In this document: piece after piece, positions 32,915 to 44,574 of the stretch
Layout: the number at the start of each line of letters is the position of its first letter
Numbering within the stretch: the stretch's first letter is position 1
Assembly: GCA_015075555.1 (NCBI GenBank)
Contig: JABTUD010000001.1
Location: 248,001-312,000 of the forward strand
Length of the DNA stretch: 64,000 bases
DNA from: Thermoflexaceae bacterium
GTDB taxonomy: Bacteria > Chloroflexota > Dehalococcoidia > Tepidiformales > Tepidiformaceae
Direction of reading: 5' to 3'
Notes under the pieces: generated by a model
The model's database searches: none
What the model was told of the DNA's origin: nothing
The model's input: the letters and a program-made list of their open reading frames with translations, nothing else
Program-made: the position numbers and the translations under genes

Positions 32915-32949
32915 CAATAAAGATTGGAGTTTGGTAAAGTCCTTTATTG
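32915..32949 (+). repeat. AT-rich inverted repeat upstream of the BldC-like gene
   Basis: CAATAAAG (32915-32922) is repeated in inverse as CTTTATTG (32942-32949), a perfect 8-bp match with a 19-nt spacer. It lies just after the methyltransferase stop and 77 nt before the BldC-like start, in a stretch much richer in A/T than its surroundings. It may be an operator, or a weak terminator for the upstream gene. Confidence 0.5.
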
Positions 32950-33025
32950 CCTACGCAGTTGAGCGTTTGGCGACTGGTGATGACTTACCAGAGGCCCCCG
33001 CCGGAACGGGGGAGGGAGACCCTGG

Positions 33026-33244
33026 ATGGCCACTATCACGCCGTTTGACAACTACCTTGACCTCGTGGAGGCCGCGCGCGAGCTGGCCATTCACCCGCAG
33101 AGCCTTCGCCGGCTGATCAAGCAGAAGAAGATCCCGGCGACGCTATTCGCGGGGAAGTACCTGATCGAGCGGGACAAGCTGGAGATGTTCAAGAGCAACT
33201 ACGACCCGCGCCCGGGCCGAAAGCCTATCCGGCGTTTGCTCTGA
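33026..33244 (+). CDS. BldC/excisionase-like helix-turn-helix protein
   Basis: A 72-residue DNA-binding protein made of one winged-helix domain of the MerR/excisionase (HTH_17, BldC-like) type: LVEAARELAIHPQSLRRLIKQKKIPATLFAGKYLIERDKLEMF, then a basic tail (RPGRKPIRRLL). Such proteins bind direct or inverted repeats and set developmental or phage switches. Nothing else phage-like is nearby, so a chromosomal BldC-type role is more likely than excision. GGGAGGGAG lies 9 nt before the ATG. The inverted repeat upstream is a candidate own operator. Confidence 0.85.
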   Translation: MATITPFDNYLDLVEAARELAIHPQSLRRLIKQKKIPATLFAGKYLIERDKLEMFKSNYDPRPGRKPIRRLL

Positions 33245-33310
33245 CGGCGGCTCCGGCCCTGCTCGTCGCCGGGGGAGCGAACGGGCCGGGCGTTGCGGCG
33301 GTGGCGGCCG

Positions 33311-33532
33311 TCAGTTCCAGATGGTGCCCTGGTCAATGAGGATGCCGAGAGTGATGAGAACGGCTGCCTCGGCCGTGATGAGTCCACCCATGGCAAGGAA
33401 CCAGAGGAGCTGAGCGCGCCCTCGCGTGGCGAGGACCGGGATTGAGAAGACGACGATGGACCCCGAGAAGATGAGAAGGGCGATGACGCCGTAGGCGAGG
33501 GGGCCAAGCAGGAAGGGGATGAACGTCAGCAT
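33311..33532 (-). CDS. Small membrane protein (73 aa)
   Basis: A 73-residue protein with two hydrophobic helices (FIPFLLGPLAYGVIALLIFSGSIVVFSIPVL and LLWFLAMGGLITAEAAVLITLGILI) joined by a basic turn (ATRGRAQ). GGAG stands 7 nt before the ATG. I do not recognise a family. It is a single gene between the BldC-like gene and the divergent CinA-like gene. Confidence 0.65.
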   Translation of the reverse strand: MLTFIPFLLGPLAYGVIALLIFSGSIVVFSIPVLATRGRAQLLWFLAMGGLITAEAAVLITLGILIDQGTIWN

Positions 33533-33647
33533 CTGGTCTCCGGGTGGTTAGGCGTACATAGAGGGCATCGGCCCTGTTTGGCCGCATAATAACCAGAACC
33601 GGGGTTACGTGCAGTTTTGCACAATCGCTATCACAGGCGGGGACGGG

Positions 33648-33653
33648 TAGACT
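33648..33653 (+). promoter_or_regulatory. -10 box of the leaderless CinA-like gene
   Basis: TAGACT ends 6 nt before the ATG at 33660 with no ribosome site between, so the transcript likely starts at the ATG. Confidence 0.5.
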
Positions 33654-33659
33654 CCGGTC

Positions 33660-34175
33660 ATGCCCTTCCCGCTTGAGCAGGACGGCCTGGCGCTCGCCGT
33701 TGGGAGCGCGCTTGAGGCGCGCGGGATGCGCGTCGCCGTGGCTGAGACGACGGCCGGCGGATTGATCAGCGCGCGGCTGCTCAGCGTCGCCGGCGCCTCG
33801 CGGTGGTTCGAGCGAGGCGTGGTGGCCTATTCAGGAAGCGCGAAGGTGGAGGCGCTTGGGGTCGACCGCGAGCTCCTCCGCGAAGCCGGCGCGGTAAGCG
33901 GGCCAGCGGTCGCCGCCATGGCAGAAGGGTTACGGCGACAATCGGCCGTAGATATCGCAGTGGCAGAGAGCGGAATTGCCGGCCCACAGGGGAGCCGCCG
34001 TTCGCCGAAGCCAGTCGGGTCGGTAGTTATCGCGGTGTGCGGGCCCGCGGGCACGCGCGTGGAAGAGCGGCAGTTCGAAGGGACGCGCGCCCAGGTGATG
34101 GAAGGGATCGCGGGGGCCGCACTCACCGTGCTGCTGGCGGAGATAGAGCGGACGGGCCCCGGGCCTGCTCAGTAG
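33660..34175 (+). CDS. CinA C-terminal-type amidohydrolase (PncC-like)
   Basis: A 171-residue protein equal to the C-terminal domain of CinA. This domain hydrolyses nicotinamide mononucleotide to nicotinate mononucleotide in NAD recycling. Family signs are VAVAETTAGGLISARLLSVAGASRWFERGVVAYS (with the catalytic serine region; the usual ESCTGG reads ETTAGG here), ALGV, AVSGPAVAAMAEGLR and AVAESGIAGPQG. The ETTAGG variant replaces the normal Ser-Cys and may affect activity. Its end overlaps the convergent protease gene by 7 nt. Confidence 0.85.
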   Translation: MPFPLEQDGLALAVGSALEARGMRVAVAETTAGGLISARLLSVAGASRWFERGVVAYSGSAKVEALGVDRELLREAGAVSGPAVAAMAEGLRRQSAVDIAVAESGIAGPQGSRRSPKPVGSVVIAVCGPAGTRVEERQFEGTRAQVMEGIAGAALTVLLAEIERTGPGPAQ

Positions 34176-34651
34176 ATGATGGGGGACGGGGCCAGGATGT
34201 AGGTCTGGCGGCCGTGGTCGGGCAGCACGCGCAGGCGCTGGTTCTGTAGATCGGGCTCCAGCCCCAGGCGCTCCAGGGGGATGACGCCGAGCAGCGGCTG
34301 CGTTCCTTCGGGGAGGGCGATGCAGTCGAAGGTGCCCGTTCTGCCGTAGAGGGACAGCTTCGCGTCCTCATACACGCGGGCGGTGGTGATGCCGGTGGCG
34401 GTGGCGACGCTCACCTCTTCGAGAAGCTGGAGCCCAAGCGCCTCGACCAGATCCTGGGGAAGGCAGAGCGTGGTGGCGCCGGTATCGACGAGCACGTCGT
34501 CGAGGGTGATGGTGCGAACCTCAACTTCTCGTATGAGGCCCGAGGTCGCGCGGATCTCATCTGCGCGGTTGGTAATAGTCAGCCGGGTGTGAACTTCGCC
34601 CACGTGCCGCTCGCGCTCTTTCGCCACCTGAGATTCTGCGCGGATGCTCAT
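34169..34651 (-). CDS. Retroviral-type aspartyl protease-like protein
   Basis: A 160-residue protein with one aspartyl-protease half: the active-site loop VLVDTGATTLCLP, a flap-like hairpin and the hydrophobic-hydrophobic-Gly motif near LLGVIPLERLGLEPD, the usual clan AA layout. Such single-domain proteases act as homodimers; the target is unknown. ATG 34651 is chosen since TATAAT ends 6 nt before it, a leaderless start. It lies 38 nt after pyrK but seems to have its own promoter. Confidence 0.8.
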   Translation of the reverse strand: MSIRAESQVAKERERHVGEVHTRLTITNRADEIRATSGLIREVEVRTITLDDVLVDTGATTLCLPQDLVEALGLQLLEEVSVATATGITTARVYEDAKLSLYGRTGTFDCIALPEGTQPLLGVIPLERLGLEPDLQNQRLRVLPDHGRQTYILAPSPIIY

Positions 34652-34657
34652 GTTCGC

Positions 34658-34663
34658 ATTATA
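34658..34663 (-). promoter_or_regulatory. -10 box (perfect TATAAT) of the leaderless protease gene
   Basis: TATAAT on the minus strand ends 6 nt before ATG 34651, with no room for a ribosome site. This is the clearest leaderless start in the window. Confidence 0.6.
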
Positions 34664-34688
34664 CGCTCGCGGGCGATCGCGCCCACAC

Positions 34689-35446
34689 TTAGAAGACATC
34701 GAAAAGGCGGAAGGCCGGGCCATCCTTGCAGCAGAGGCGCACGCCCTTGCGGGTGAAGATGGCACAGCCGTAGCACATGCCCCAGCCACAGGGCATGTTC
34801 TCTTCCATCAGGACCTCAGGTTGCTGGCGCCTGCCGTTCCCGCGGAGGACGTCCGCCAGGCTGGCAAACATCTGATTCGGCCCGCAGGCGTAGATCTTGC
34901 TCGCCCACTCCTGATACTTGCCGAGGTGCTGCGTGACGAAGCCTTTCGGACCGGCCGAGCCGTCCTCGGTGACGACGACGTACTCGACCTCGCGGGGCCA
35001 TGCGGAGGAAGGGAGGAGGTGTGCCGAAGTGCGGCCGCCCATCATGGCGACCACCTGGTGCCCGGCCGCAACGGCCCTTTCAGCAAGGTCGACAAGGGGT
35101 GCGACGCCGACCCCGCCGCCGATGAGGAGGAGGTTCCCCGGATGCCGTGGCAGCTTCACCGGCTTGCCGAGGGGGCCATACATAGTGACGGTTTCGCCGC
35201 GAACTCTCGCGGCCAGCCAGGCGGTGCCCCTGCCCACAACGTTGAACAGGATGGCAAAGCGGTCGCCATCGACGCGGTGAACGCTGAACGCGCGCGCGAA
35301 GAGGGGATCCATGCCATCGGCGCTGCAGTGAAGCATCACGAACTGCCCTGGCGCGGCTGCCTTCGCGATGGCCGGCGCGTGGAACCAGAGAGTGCGCGCC
35401 CCCTGGTAGGCCGGCTCATTGGAGACCAGGGCGGCGCCGGTGATGT

Positions 35447-35450
<4 letters not shown>
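34689..35450 (-). CDS. pyrK: Dihydroorotate dehydrogenase electron-transfer subunit
   Basis: A 253-residue flavin/iron-sulfur protein that passes electrons from dihydroorotate dehydrogenase B (PyrD) to NAD+. Visible are the FAD-binding RAFSVHR segment, GPLGKPV, NAD-binding LLIGGGVGVAPLVDLAERAV, YACGPNQMF, and the 2Fe-2S cysteines in CGWGMCYGC with LCCKDGP. ATG overlaps the carB stop as ATGA. The partner pyrD is not in the window. Confidence 0.93.
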
Positions 35451-38698
<3,248 letters not shown>

Positions 38699-38785
38699 TG
38701 CGGGTTCCGCCCGGCCTGTGTTCGCCCGTAGCCTTCCCCCGGTCGCCAATGGCGCGGGGCAGTGCACCTGTTGCCTTTCATTCAC

Positions 38786-39235
38786 CTACCTCGACAGCCC
38801 GCTGGCCGGGCGCAGGAGGCGACCGGCACGCCGCCTCACAGGTCGCCAGACAAGGACGAGAAGAATGGGAGGGAGGAGCAACAGCCGCCCTGCTGTCGCC
38901 AGGAAGAGGGCTGCTTCAAGCCCGCCAACGACGGCGCCGGTTGCCATGGGAGCGAGGAAATGGCCTCCGCCGCGGCGGTCACCGTGGAGCAGGCCAAACC
39001 CCAGCAGGAAGGTGAAGAGGCTGGCAAGGGCAAGGGCGCCGGCGAACAGCCTGGCAAGGCCGGGGCCCGCCTCGGTGGAGGTCACGTTGCTGTCGGCGAA
39101 GGACGAGACAACGAAGACAGCAGCCATCGCCCAGCCAAGGGCGGCGAAGGCGAACATGAAGTCGGGCACCCCGGTGGGTTGCCTTTGCGGATTGACGGGC
39201 GCGTTGTGGCGGCGAGGGCGGGCTTGCCTGGTCAT
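38786..39235 (-). CDS. Membrane protein of unknown function within the pyr operon
   Basis: A 149-residue protein with about four hydrophobic helices (FMFAFAALGWAMAAVFVVSSFA, LARLFAGALALASLFTFLLGFGLL, FLAPMATGAVVGGLEAALFLA, LLLLPPILLVLVW) and a basic C-terminus. I do not recognise a family. It lies between the GNAT gene and carB in the same direction, so is probably co-transcribed with pyrimidine genes. There is no clear ribosome site at ATG 39235. Confidence 0.65.
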   Translation of the reverse strand: MTRQARPRRHNAPVNPQRQPTGVPDFMFAFAALGWAMAAVFVVSSFADSNVTSTEAGPGLARLFAGALALASLFTFLLGFGLLHGDRRGGGHFLAPMATGAVVGGLEAALFLATAGRLLLLPPILLVLVWRPVRRRAGRLLRPASGLSR

Positions 39236-39266
39236 GAAGGTAAGAACTGCACCATCGATTGCCACG

Positions 39267-39716
39267 TTACAGGGGTAGTTCAAAGGACATGTCGGGGTTG
39301 CGCAGGGGCACCATGGCCCCGATGGAGGAGAGGAAGCTGAGGGCGGGTTCGTTGCCTTCGGGCAGGCGCCCACGGATGCGGCGGTAGCCGCGCAGGCGCG
39401 CGAACTCGATGAGCTCCTCAGCGAGGGCCGTCGCCAGGCCACGGCGGCGGTGGTCGGGCGCCACCCAGACGCCGAGGAGGCCGGTTTCGGGTTCGGTTGT
39501 GCTGAAGTCGAGGCCCCCGAAGGCAACAGCGATGCTGCCATCAAAGGCGACATAGAGGGCGCCCTGGTCTCCGAGGCGACGGATCCATTCGCGGACCCGC
39601 TCCGGGGGCATGGCGCCGGGGAGGCCTACCGGCTCGCTGCCGAGGCTGCGAATCACGGCAGCGATCTCTTCGGAGTCTTCTTCGCCAGCGCGGCGAATCT
39701 CGGTAGCTCGGGTCAT
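39267..39716 (-). CDS. GNAT-family N-acetyltransferase
   Basis: A 149-residue acetyltransferase. The acetyl-CoA-binding motif A is complete: LLGVWVAPDHRRRGLATALAEELIEFARLRGY. The front strand IRRAGEEDSEEIAAVIRSLG and the C-terminal ALSFLSSIGA turn are normal for the fold. The substrate (small molecule or protein amine) is unknown. It overlaps the carA stop by 4 nt (ATGA), so it belongs to the pyr operon. Confidence 0.85.
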   Translation of the reverse strand: MTRATEIRRAGEEDSEEIAAVIRSLGSEPVGLPGAMPPERVREWIRRLGDQGALYVAFDGSIAVAFGGLDFSTTEPETGLLGVWVAPDHRRRGLATALAEELIEFARLRGYRRIRGRLPEGNEPALSFLSSIGAMVPLRNPDMSFELPL

Positions 39717-40810
39717 CGCACTCCTCCACGGACTTCAGCCAACAGGCCCACAAAGCGGTCGAAGATGACCGTGTTGTCGAGGGGACCGGGGCAGGCCTCG
39801 GAATGGTACTGGATTGTGAGCAGCGGTTCGCTGCGCATGGCTATGCCTTCGACGGTCTGGTCGTTCAGGTTGATGTGGCTCACATAGGCGGCCGGGTCGA
39901 GGCCGTAGGGGTCGACAGCGTAGCCGTGATTCTGAGCGGTGATGGTGATATGCCCCGAGACCGTGTCCCGGACGGGGTGATTGCCGCCGCGGTGGCCGAA
40001 AGGAAGCTTGAACGTGCCCGCGCCAAGGGCCCGGGCGGCCACCTGGTGGCCAAGGCAGATACCAAGCAATGGAACCTTGCCGATGAGGTGACGCGCCTCG
40101 CCGATCATGCCTGCCAGGAGACGCGGGTCTCCGGGACCAGGCGAAAGGACGATGCCGTCCGGGTCGAACGAGAGCAAGTCCCGGGCGGCGGCATCGGCCG
40201 GGAATACGCGGATGGCGCAGCCCCGGGCAGCAAGTGAGCGCATGATGTTGCGCTTCACGCCGCCATCAAGGAGGGCAACCCTGTACAGCGCTCCCGCACT
40301 CGCATGGTCCCAGTCGTATGGTTCGCCGGTGGTGACGGTGGAGACCCAGTTCGCGTCGTCGTAGCCGGGCAGGGCACGCACGCGGGCCAGCGCTTCGGCG
40401 GCCGTTTCGCCGGTGGTTATCGTCCCGAGCATCACGCCATGGCGGCGAATGCGGCGCGTCACAGCCCTGGTGTCGACCCCTTCGATTCCCACCACTCGCC
40501 TGGCTTCCAGGTATGACTGGAGGGAGCCCTGGGAGCGCAGATGACTGGGGAAGGCCGCCGCTTCGCGGATGATGAGGCCGGCTGGCTGAGTACGGCTGCT
40601 CTCTTCGGCCGCCGGGTCCATGCCGTAGTTCCCGATCATTGGGTAGGTGAGGGTGAGGAGCTGCCCGGCATAGGAGGGGTCGGTGAGCATCTCCTGGTAG
40701 CCGGTCATCGATGTGTTGAAGACGACTTCCCCATCGGCGCGGCCCTCGATGCCGCATGACCGGCCTTCGAAGACGCTTCCATCCGCAAGCACGAGGCGCG
40801 CATCAGGCAT
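39713..40810 (-). CDS. carA: Carbamoyl-phosphate synthase small subunit
   Basis: A 365-residue glutamine amidotransferase that feeds ammonia to CarB. The N-terminal domain begins ARLVLADGSVFEGRSCG and FNTSMTGYQEMLTDPSYAGQ. The class I glutaminase domain has GIVLSPGPGDP, LLGICLGHQVAARALG with the catalytic cysteine, and a histidine/glutamate pair near the end (QYHSEACPGPLDN). ATG 40810 overlaps the end of pyrC by 8 nt. Confidence 0.95.
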   Translation of the reverse strand: MPDARLVLADGSVFEGRSCGIEGRADGEVVFNTSMTGYQEMLTDPSYAGQLLTLTYPMIGNYGMDPAAEESSRTQPAGLIIREAAAFPSHLRSQGSLQSYLEARRVVGIEGVDTRAVTRRIRRHGVMLGTITTGETAAEALARVRALPGYDDANWVSTVTTGEPYDWDHASAGALYRVALLDGGVKRNIMRSLAARGCAIRVFPADAAARDLLSFDPDGIVLSPGPGDPRLLAGMIGEARHLIGKVPLLGICLGHQVAARALGAGTFKLPFGHRGGNHPVRDTVSGHITITAQNHGYAVDPYGLDPAAYVSHINLNDQTVEGIAMRSEPLLTIQYHSEACPGPLDNTVIFDRFVGLLAEVRGGVR

Positions 40811-42128
40811 GGACAGTTTCCTCCGAGTAGGCCAGCTCTCCACGCACGATCACGGCGCGCACCCGGCCGGGGAGCTCGCGACCGAGGAGGGGGGTGTTCT
40901 TCCCTTTCGAGACGAGGGTGTCCGGTGCGACCTGCCACCTGGCCGCCGGGTCAAACAGCGTGACATCAGCGGCGCGGCCAACAGCAAGGGTTCCAGCGCC
41001 CGGGATTCGGCGGTCGATGCTGAACGCACGCACGGGGCCGATGGTGAGGGCGGCAATGGCGCGAACCAGGTCGAGCTCTCCGCGCAGGGCGAGGCTAACG
41101 ACGGTGCTGAGGGCCGTTTCAATGCAGCTGATCCCAAAGGCAGCCTGGTCGAACTCGCATAGCTTGTCCTGAACGGCATGGGGTGCGTGGTCGGTGGCGA
41201 TAGCGTCGATCGTGCCTTCATTCAGCCCCTGCAGGAGCGCGGCCCGGTCGGCGGCGGTTCGGAGAGGCGGATTGACCTTCGCGTTCGTATCGTAGAAAGA
41301 CGCGGGTCCGTTTCCAAAGACCGCATCTTCGGTGAGGAAGAGGTGGCTCGGGGTTACCTCGCAGGTCACGCGCATGCCGCGGGCCTTCGCGTCTGCCACG
41401 AGCGAGAGGCCGCGGGCTGTGGTGATGTGGGCGATATGCAGCCGAGCGCCCGTCTCCTCGCAGAGGGCGATGTTGCGGGCGATGGCGGCAACCTCGGCCG
41501 CGACAGGCTGGCCAGGAAGCCCGAGCCGCTCGCTTACGCGGCCTTCGTTCATCGCTCCGCCTGCGCTGAGCGCCGGGTCGTCGCAGTGTTCGGAAAGCGG
41601 GAGATCGAGTGCCGCAGCATGGTGCAGGGCATTCCGCATCAGCCTGCCATCAGCAACCGGGTTGCCGTCGTCGCTAAGGGCGATGCACCCTGCCGCAGCG
41701 AGCTCGCCGAGCTCGGCGAGGGCACGGCCCGACCGGCCCCGGGTGACGCAGCCGATCGGAAGCACGCGCACGGCAGCGTCCTGGGCAATGCGTTCCATTA
41801 GCGCCTCGACGGTGGTGGCCGAATCGGGAGGAGGCTCGGTATTGGGCATTGCACAGACAGTTGTGAAACCGCCCCGAAGAGCGGCGCGCGTCTCGCTGGC
41901 AATGGTGCCTTTGTGTTCGAACCCGGGCTCGCGCAGGTGGGTATGAAGGTCCACAAAGCCGGGCGTAACAATGCAGCCGCGCGCATCGATCAGGCGCGCG
42001 CCGGCGGGCTCGATTGAAGGAGCGATGGCTTCAACGGCTCCGTTCCGAAGGAGCACATCGAACTGGTCATCCATGCCTGACGATGGGTCAATGACGCGCC
42101 CGCCACGAACAAGGAGGGCCTCGCTCAT
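40803..42128 (-). CDS. pyrC: Dihydroorotase
   Basis: A 441-residue class I dihydroorotase that closes carbamoyl-aspartate to dihydroorotate. Zinc ligands are seen in HTHLREPG, HIAHITT and TDHAPH, and substrate-site segments in MPNTEPPPDS and SDDGNPV. The usual carboxylated lysine or bridging acid is taken by the SDDG region in class I enzymes. The ATG overlaps the pyrB stop as ATGA. Confidence 0.95.
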   Translation of the reverse strand: MSEALLVRGGRVIDPSSGMDDQFDVLLRNGAVEAIAPSIEPAGARLIDARGCIVTPGFVDLHTHLREPGFEHKGTIASETRAALRGGFTTVCAMPNTEPPPDSATTVEALMERIAQDAAVRVLPIGCVTRGRSGRALAELGELAAAGCIALSDDGNPVADGRLMRNALHHAAALDLPLSEHCDDPALSAGGAMNEGRVSERLGLPGQPVAAEVAAIARNIALCEETGARLHIAHITTARGLSLVADAKARGMRVTCEVTPSHLFLTEDAVFGNGPASFYDTNAKVNPPLRTAADRAALLQGLNEGTIDAIATDHAPHAVQDKLCEFDQAAFGISCIETALSTVVSLALRGELDLVRAIAALTIGPVRAFSIDRRIPGAGTLAVGRAADVTLFDPAARWQVAPDTLVSKGKNTPLLGRELPGRVRAVIVRGELAYSEETVHA

Positions 42129-43120
42129 GCTGTCCTCCCCGTGGCGATGAGGTATAGCACGGCCATGCGCACGGCAACGCCGTTGGTCACCTGTTCCTCG
42201 ATCACGGAGGCAAGCCCGTGGGCGACGTCGGGCGCGATCTCAATACCCTCGTTCATGGGGCCGGGGTGCATGACGAGTGCGCCCGGGTTCGCGCGCTGGA
42301 GCCGGGCCGCGTTGAGCTGGTAGCCACGGATGTATTCGCGCAGAGACGGAATGAGGCCGCTCTCCTGGCGCTCCTTCTGGATACGCAGCGCCATCACGAC
42401 GTCGGCGCCGCCGATCGCTTCGTCGAAACCGGTCGTCACCTCGCATTCGCCGGGCTCCCCGGACATCGAGAGGGCCCGGGGAAGGAGCGTTGGTGGTCCA
42501 CAAAGCACCACCCGGGCGCCACTCGCGAGGAGGGTCCAGATGTTGGAGCGAGCCACGCGGCTATGAAGGACGTCGCCCACAATGACGACCTTCTTTCCCT
42601 GGAGGCTGCCGCAGTGCCGGCGCATCGTGAAGAGGTCGAGCAGCGCCTGGGTGGGATGGGCGTGCGTGCCATCGCCGCCGTTGATGATGCTGGCGCCGCT
42701 GTTGGCGGCAGCAAGGTAGGGTGCGCCCGAGCTCCTGTGGCGCATGACGATTACGCTCGTACCGATCGCTTCGAGGGTCCGGACCGTGTCGACGAGGGAT
42801 TCGCCCTTTTCGACTGAGCTCCCGCTGGCCGTGAGATTGACGACGTCGGCGCCAAGCGCCTTTGCGGCCACTTCGAAGCTCGCCCTCGTGCGGGTGCTCT
42901 GCTCATAGAAGAGCGTGGCGACGGTCACGCCACGCAGGGTCGCAACCTTGCCCACGGGACGGGCGCGAACCTCGCGCATGGCCTCTGCGGTCTCCATGAT
43001 CGCTTCGATTTCGGCCAGGCTGAGAGTGTCTGTATCCAGGAGGTCTTTCGATCTCCAGCCGATGGGGGCGGCCGGCTCGGGGCCTGCAGTAGTCGTGGGC
43101 TGTTCTTTGATCTCAAGCAT
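42125..43120 (-). CDS. pyrB: Aspartate carbamoyltransferase catalytic chain
   Basis: A 331-residue enzyme joining carbamoyl phosphate to aspartate, the committed pyrimidine step. The carbamoyl-phosphate motif is [38 protein letters not shown] and the C-terminal [11 protein letters not shown] are conserved. A short N-terminal extension of about 20 residues precedes the core. No regulatory pyrI chain is nearby, consistent with control by PyrR. ATG 43120 overlaps pyrR by 8 nt. Confidence 0.95.
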   Translation of the reverse strand: MLEIKEQPTTTAGPEPAAPIGWRSKDLLDTDTLSLAEIEAIMETAEAMREVRARPVGKVATLRGVTVATLFYEQSTRTRASFEVAAKALGADVVNLTASGSSVEKGESLVDTVRTLEAIGTSVIVMRHRSSGAPYLAAANSGASIINGGDGTHAHPTQALLDLFTMRRHCGSLQGKKVVIVGDVLHSRVARSNIWTLLASGARVVLCGPPTLLPRALSMSGEPGECEVTTGFDEAIGGADVVMALRIQKERQESGLIPSLREYIRGYQLNAARLQRANPGALVMHPGPMNEGIEIAPDVAHGLASVIEEQVTNGVAVRMAVLYLIATGRTA

Positions 43121-43661
43121 GGGCCGCCTCCTCTCCCATGACGTACACACCGTCCTCGCCATCAGTCTCCGCGAGGCGCACCTTCACGGACTGGTAGAGC
43201 GCGGTAGGGATGTTCTTGCCCACGAAGTCGGGGCGGATGGGGAGTTCACGGTGTCCGCGGTCGACGAGCACCGCCAGCCGCACCCGGGCAGGCCGGCCGA
43301 AGTCCATGAGCGCGTCGAGGGCGGCGCGGACCGTGCGCCCGGTGAAGAGCACCTCATCGACCAGGACCACGGTTGCGCCATCGATGGAGACGGGGATATC
43401 GCTGGGGCGCACGGGCGCGGGGCGACGGCCGACATCGTCGCGGTAGAGGGCCACATCGAGGCGGCCGACCGGCACGGCGACGGCTTCGAACTCGTCGATG
43501 GCGCGGGCAATGCGCCTGGCCAGGGGGTATCCGCGGGTGAGGAGGCCGACGAGGACGAGGTTGGCGGCGCCGCGGTTGTTCTCGACGATTTCGTGCGCCA
43601 GGCGGCGCACCACGCGGGCGATCTCGTGGGGACCGAGGAGAGCTTCAGCTTCGCCGCTCAT
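43113..43661 (-). CDS. pyrR: PyrR bifunctional pyr-operon regulator / uracil phosphoribosyltransferase
   Basis: A 182-residue phosphoribosyltransferase-fold RNA-binding regulator. The PRPP loop reads [19 protein letters not shown], and [16 protein letters not shown] and the arginine-rich beta-hairpin ([12 protein letters not shown]) are typical. With UMP bound, PyrR grips a conserved hairpin in the pyr leader and lowers expression; many also have weak uracil phosphoribosyltransferase activity. ATG 43661 has GGGGAGG 8 nt upstream. A matching RNA element lies 80 nt upstream, so autoregulation is likely. Confidence 0.94.
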   Translation of the reverse strand: MSGEAEALLGPHEIARVVRRLAHEIVENNRGAANLVLVGLLTRGYPLARRIARAIDEFEAVAVPVGRLDVALYRDDVGRRPAPVRPSDIPVSIDGATVVLVDEVLFTGRTVRAALDALMDFGRPARVRLAVLVDRGHRELPIRPDFVGKNIPTALYQSVKVRLAETDGEDGVYVMGEEAAHA

Positions 43662-43740
43662 GAAAAACGCCTCCCCACAGCAGGCGGGCAGGCGCACGCA
43701 GTGACAGGGTCACGATAGCCGGGCATTCCGGCTCCTCCTC

Positions 43741-43764
43741 CCTTGCGGGCCTCGCTGGACCTGC
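43741..43764 (-). promoter_or_regulatory. PyrR-binding RNA element in the pyr leader
   Basis: The minus-strand leader reads GGTCCAGCGAGGCC followed by CGCAAGG, close to the known PyrR binding-loop consensus TCCAGAGAGGCT with GCAAGG. The hexaloop CAGCGA fits the CNGNGA rule. It begins about 10 nt after the predicted transcription start and 80 nt before pyrR. No terminator with a T-run is visible after it, so control of translation or RNA stability, as in some Actinobacteria, is as likely as attenuation. Confidence 0.75.
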
Positions 43765-43780
43765 TTAAAGGGCGAATACA

Positions 43781-43809
43781 AAGTTACCCCATCCACGCGC
43801 CCGCAGCAA
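43781..43809 (-). promoter_or_regulatory. Candidate promoter of the pyr operon
   Basis: TTGCTG (43809-43804) and TAACTT (43786-43781) on the minus strand are 17 nt apart. Transcription would start near 43774, giving a leader of about 113 nt that holds the PyrR element. Confidence 0.5.
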
Positions 43810-43836
43810 TCGCGCGAACGTTAAGGACTTGCGACC

Positions 43837-43842
43837 TATACT
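43837..43842 (+). promoter_or_regulatory. -10 box of the leaderless TetR gene
   Basis: TATACT ends 8 nt before ATG 43851 with no ribosome site between. It lies back to back with the pyr promoter in the divergent gap. Confidence 0.5.
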
Positions 43843-43850
43843 CGCAGACA

Positions 43851-44507
43851 ATGCCGGCCGCGAGGCCAACCGAGGCCGCGCAACTCCGGGGGTCCGAATT
43901 GAGCGCTTCAAGCGCCAGGAACAGCGAGACGGGTGACGCCGAGGTCCGCGACCGGATCTACGCGAGCGCCCTGCGGCATTTCTCGCGCAAGGGTTACGCC
44001 TCCACCTCGCTGCGCGAGATATGCGAAGACGCCCGCACCACGAAGCCGATGGTCTACTACTACTTCGGCTCGAAAGAGGGGCTGTACTCCAGCATCGTCA
44101 ACGAGATCATCGAGGAGATGGCAGCCGCCGTTTGCGGCGAGCCCGGGCCGGCCGGCACTCAGGCGGGCGATGTGATGGCGTTCTGCGAGCGGTACCTCGA
44201 CCACTTCTTCGCCAGCGAGGAGATTATCGCGCTGGTGCTGCGCGAGGTATTTGGACTGGGTGGGGCGCCCATGCAGACGTTCAGCCACGGCCTTGGCGCG
44301 ATTGTTCGTCAGCCTCTCGACGAGATCCTGGCCCGTGGCATGGAAAGCGGCGCCTTCCGGGCTGAAGAGGTGGATGCCTGCGCGACGGCGATCACGGGCA
44401 TACTCAACATGTTCATCCTGGCGCACGTGTTTGGGCACCAGCCGGTGGACCGCGAGGCAACGCTGCGGCAGGTTGGGTACTACCTGCGGGGGATATCGAG
44501 CGGTTGA
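43851..44507 (+). CDS. TetR-family transcriptional regulator
   Basis: A 218-residue repressor-type protein. The N-terminal helix-turn-helix is clear: RIYASALRHFSRKGYASTSLREICEDARTTKPMVYYYFGSKEGLYSSIV. The C-terminal ligand domain is helical, with a bias to Ala/Glu and no identifiable ligand. It starts from a leaderless-type promoter divergent to the pyr operon, but nothing shows that it controls pyrimidine genes. A TetR normally represses its neighbours; the J-domain gene 67 nt downstream is the other candidate. Confidence 0.88.
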   Translation: MPAARPTEAAQLRGSELSASSARNSETGDAEVRDRIYASALRHFSRKGYASTSLREICEDARTTKPMVYYYFGSKEGLYSSIVNEIIEEMAAAVCGEPGPAGTQAGDVMAFCERYLDHFFASEEIIALVLREVFGLGGAPMQTFSHGLGAIVRQPLDEILARGMESGAFRAEEVDACATAITGILNMFILAHVFGHQPVDREATLRQVGYYLRGISSG

Positions 44508-44574
44508 CCCGGTGGGGCGACCTGACCCTCTAGTTTCGGCGGCAGATGCCGTTCTTACTTGTAGGGGTACCACC

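Noticed and set aside
32898-33116. Possible small protein beginning MRKGIDNKDWSLVKSFIAY upstream of the BldC-like gene
   Set aside because: The first ~30 residues look plausible, but it lacks a ribosome site, runs out of frame through the BldC-like gene and ends in Arg/Thr/Ser-rich shadow sequence.
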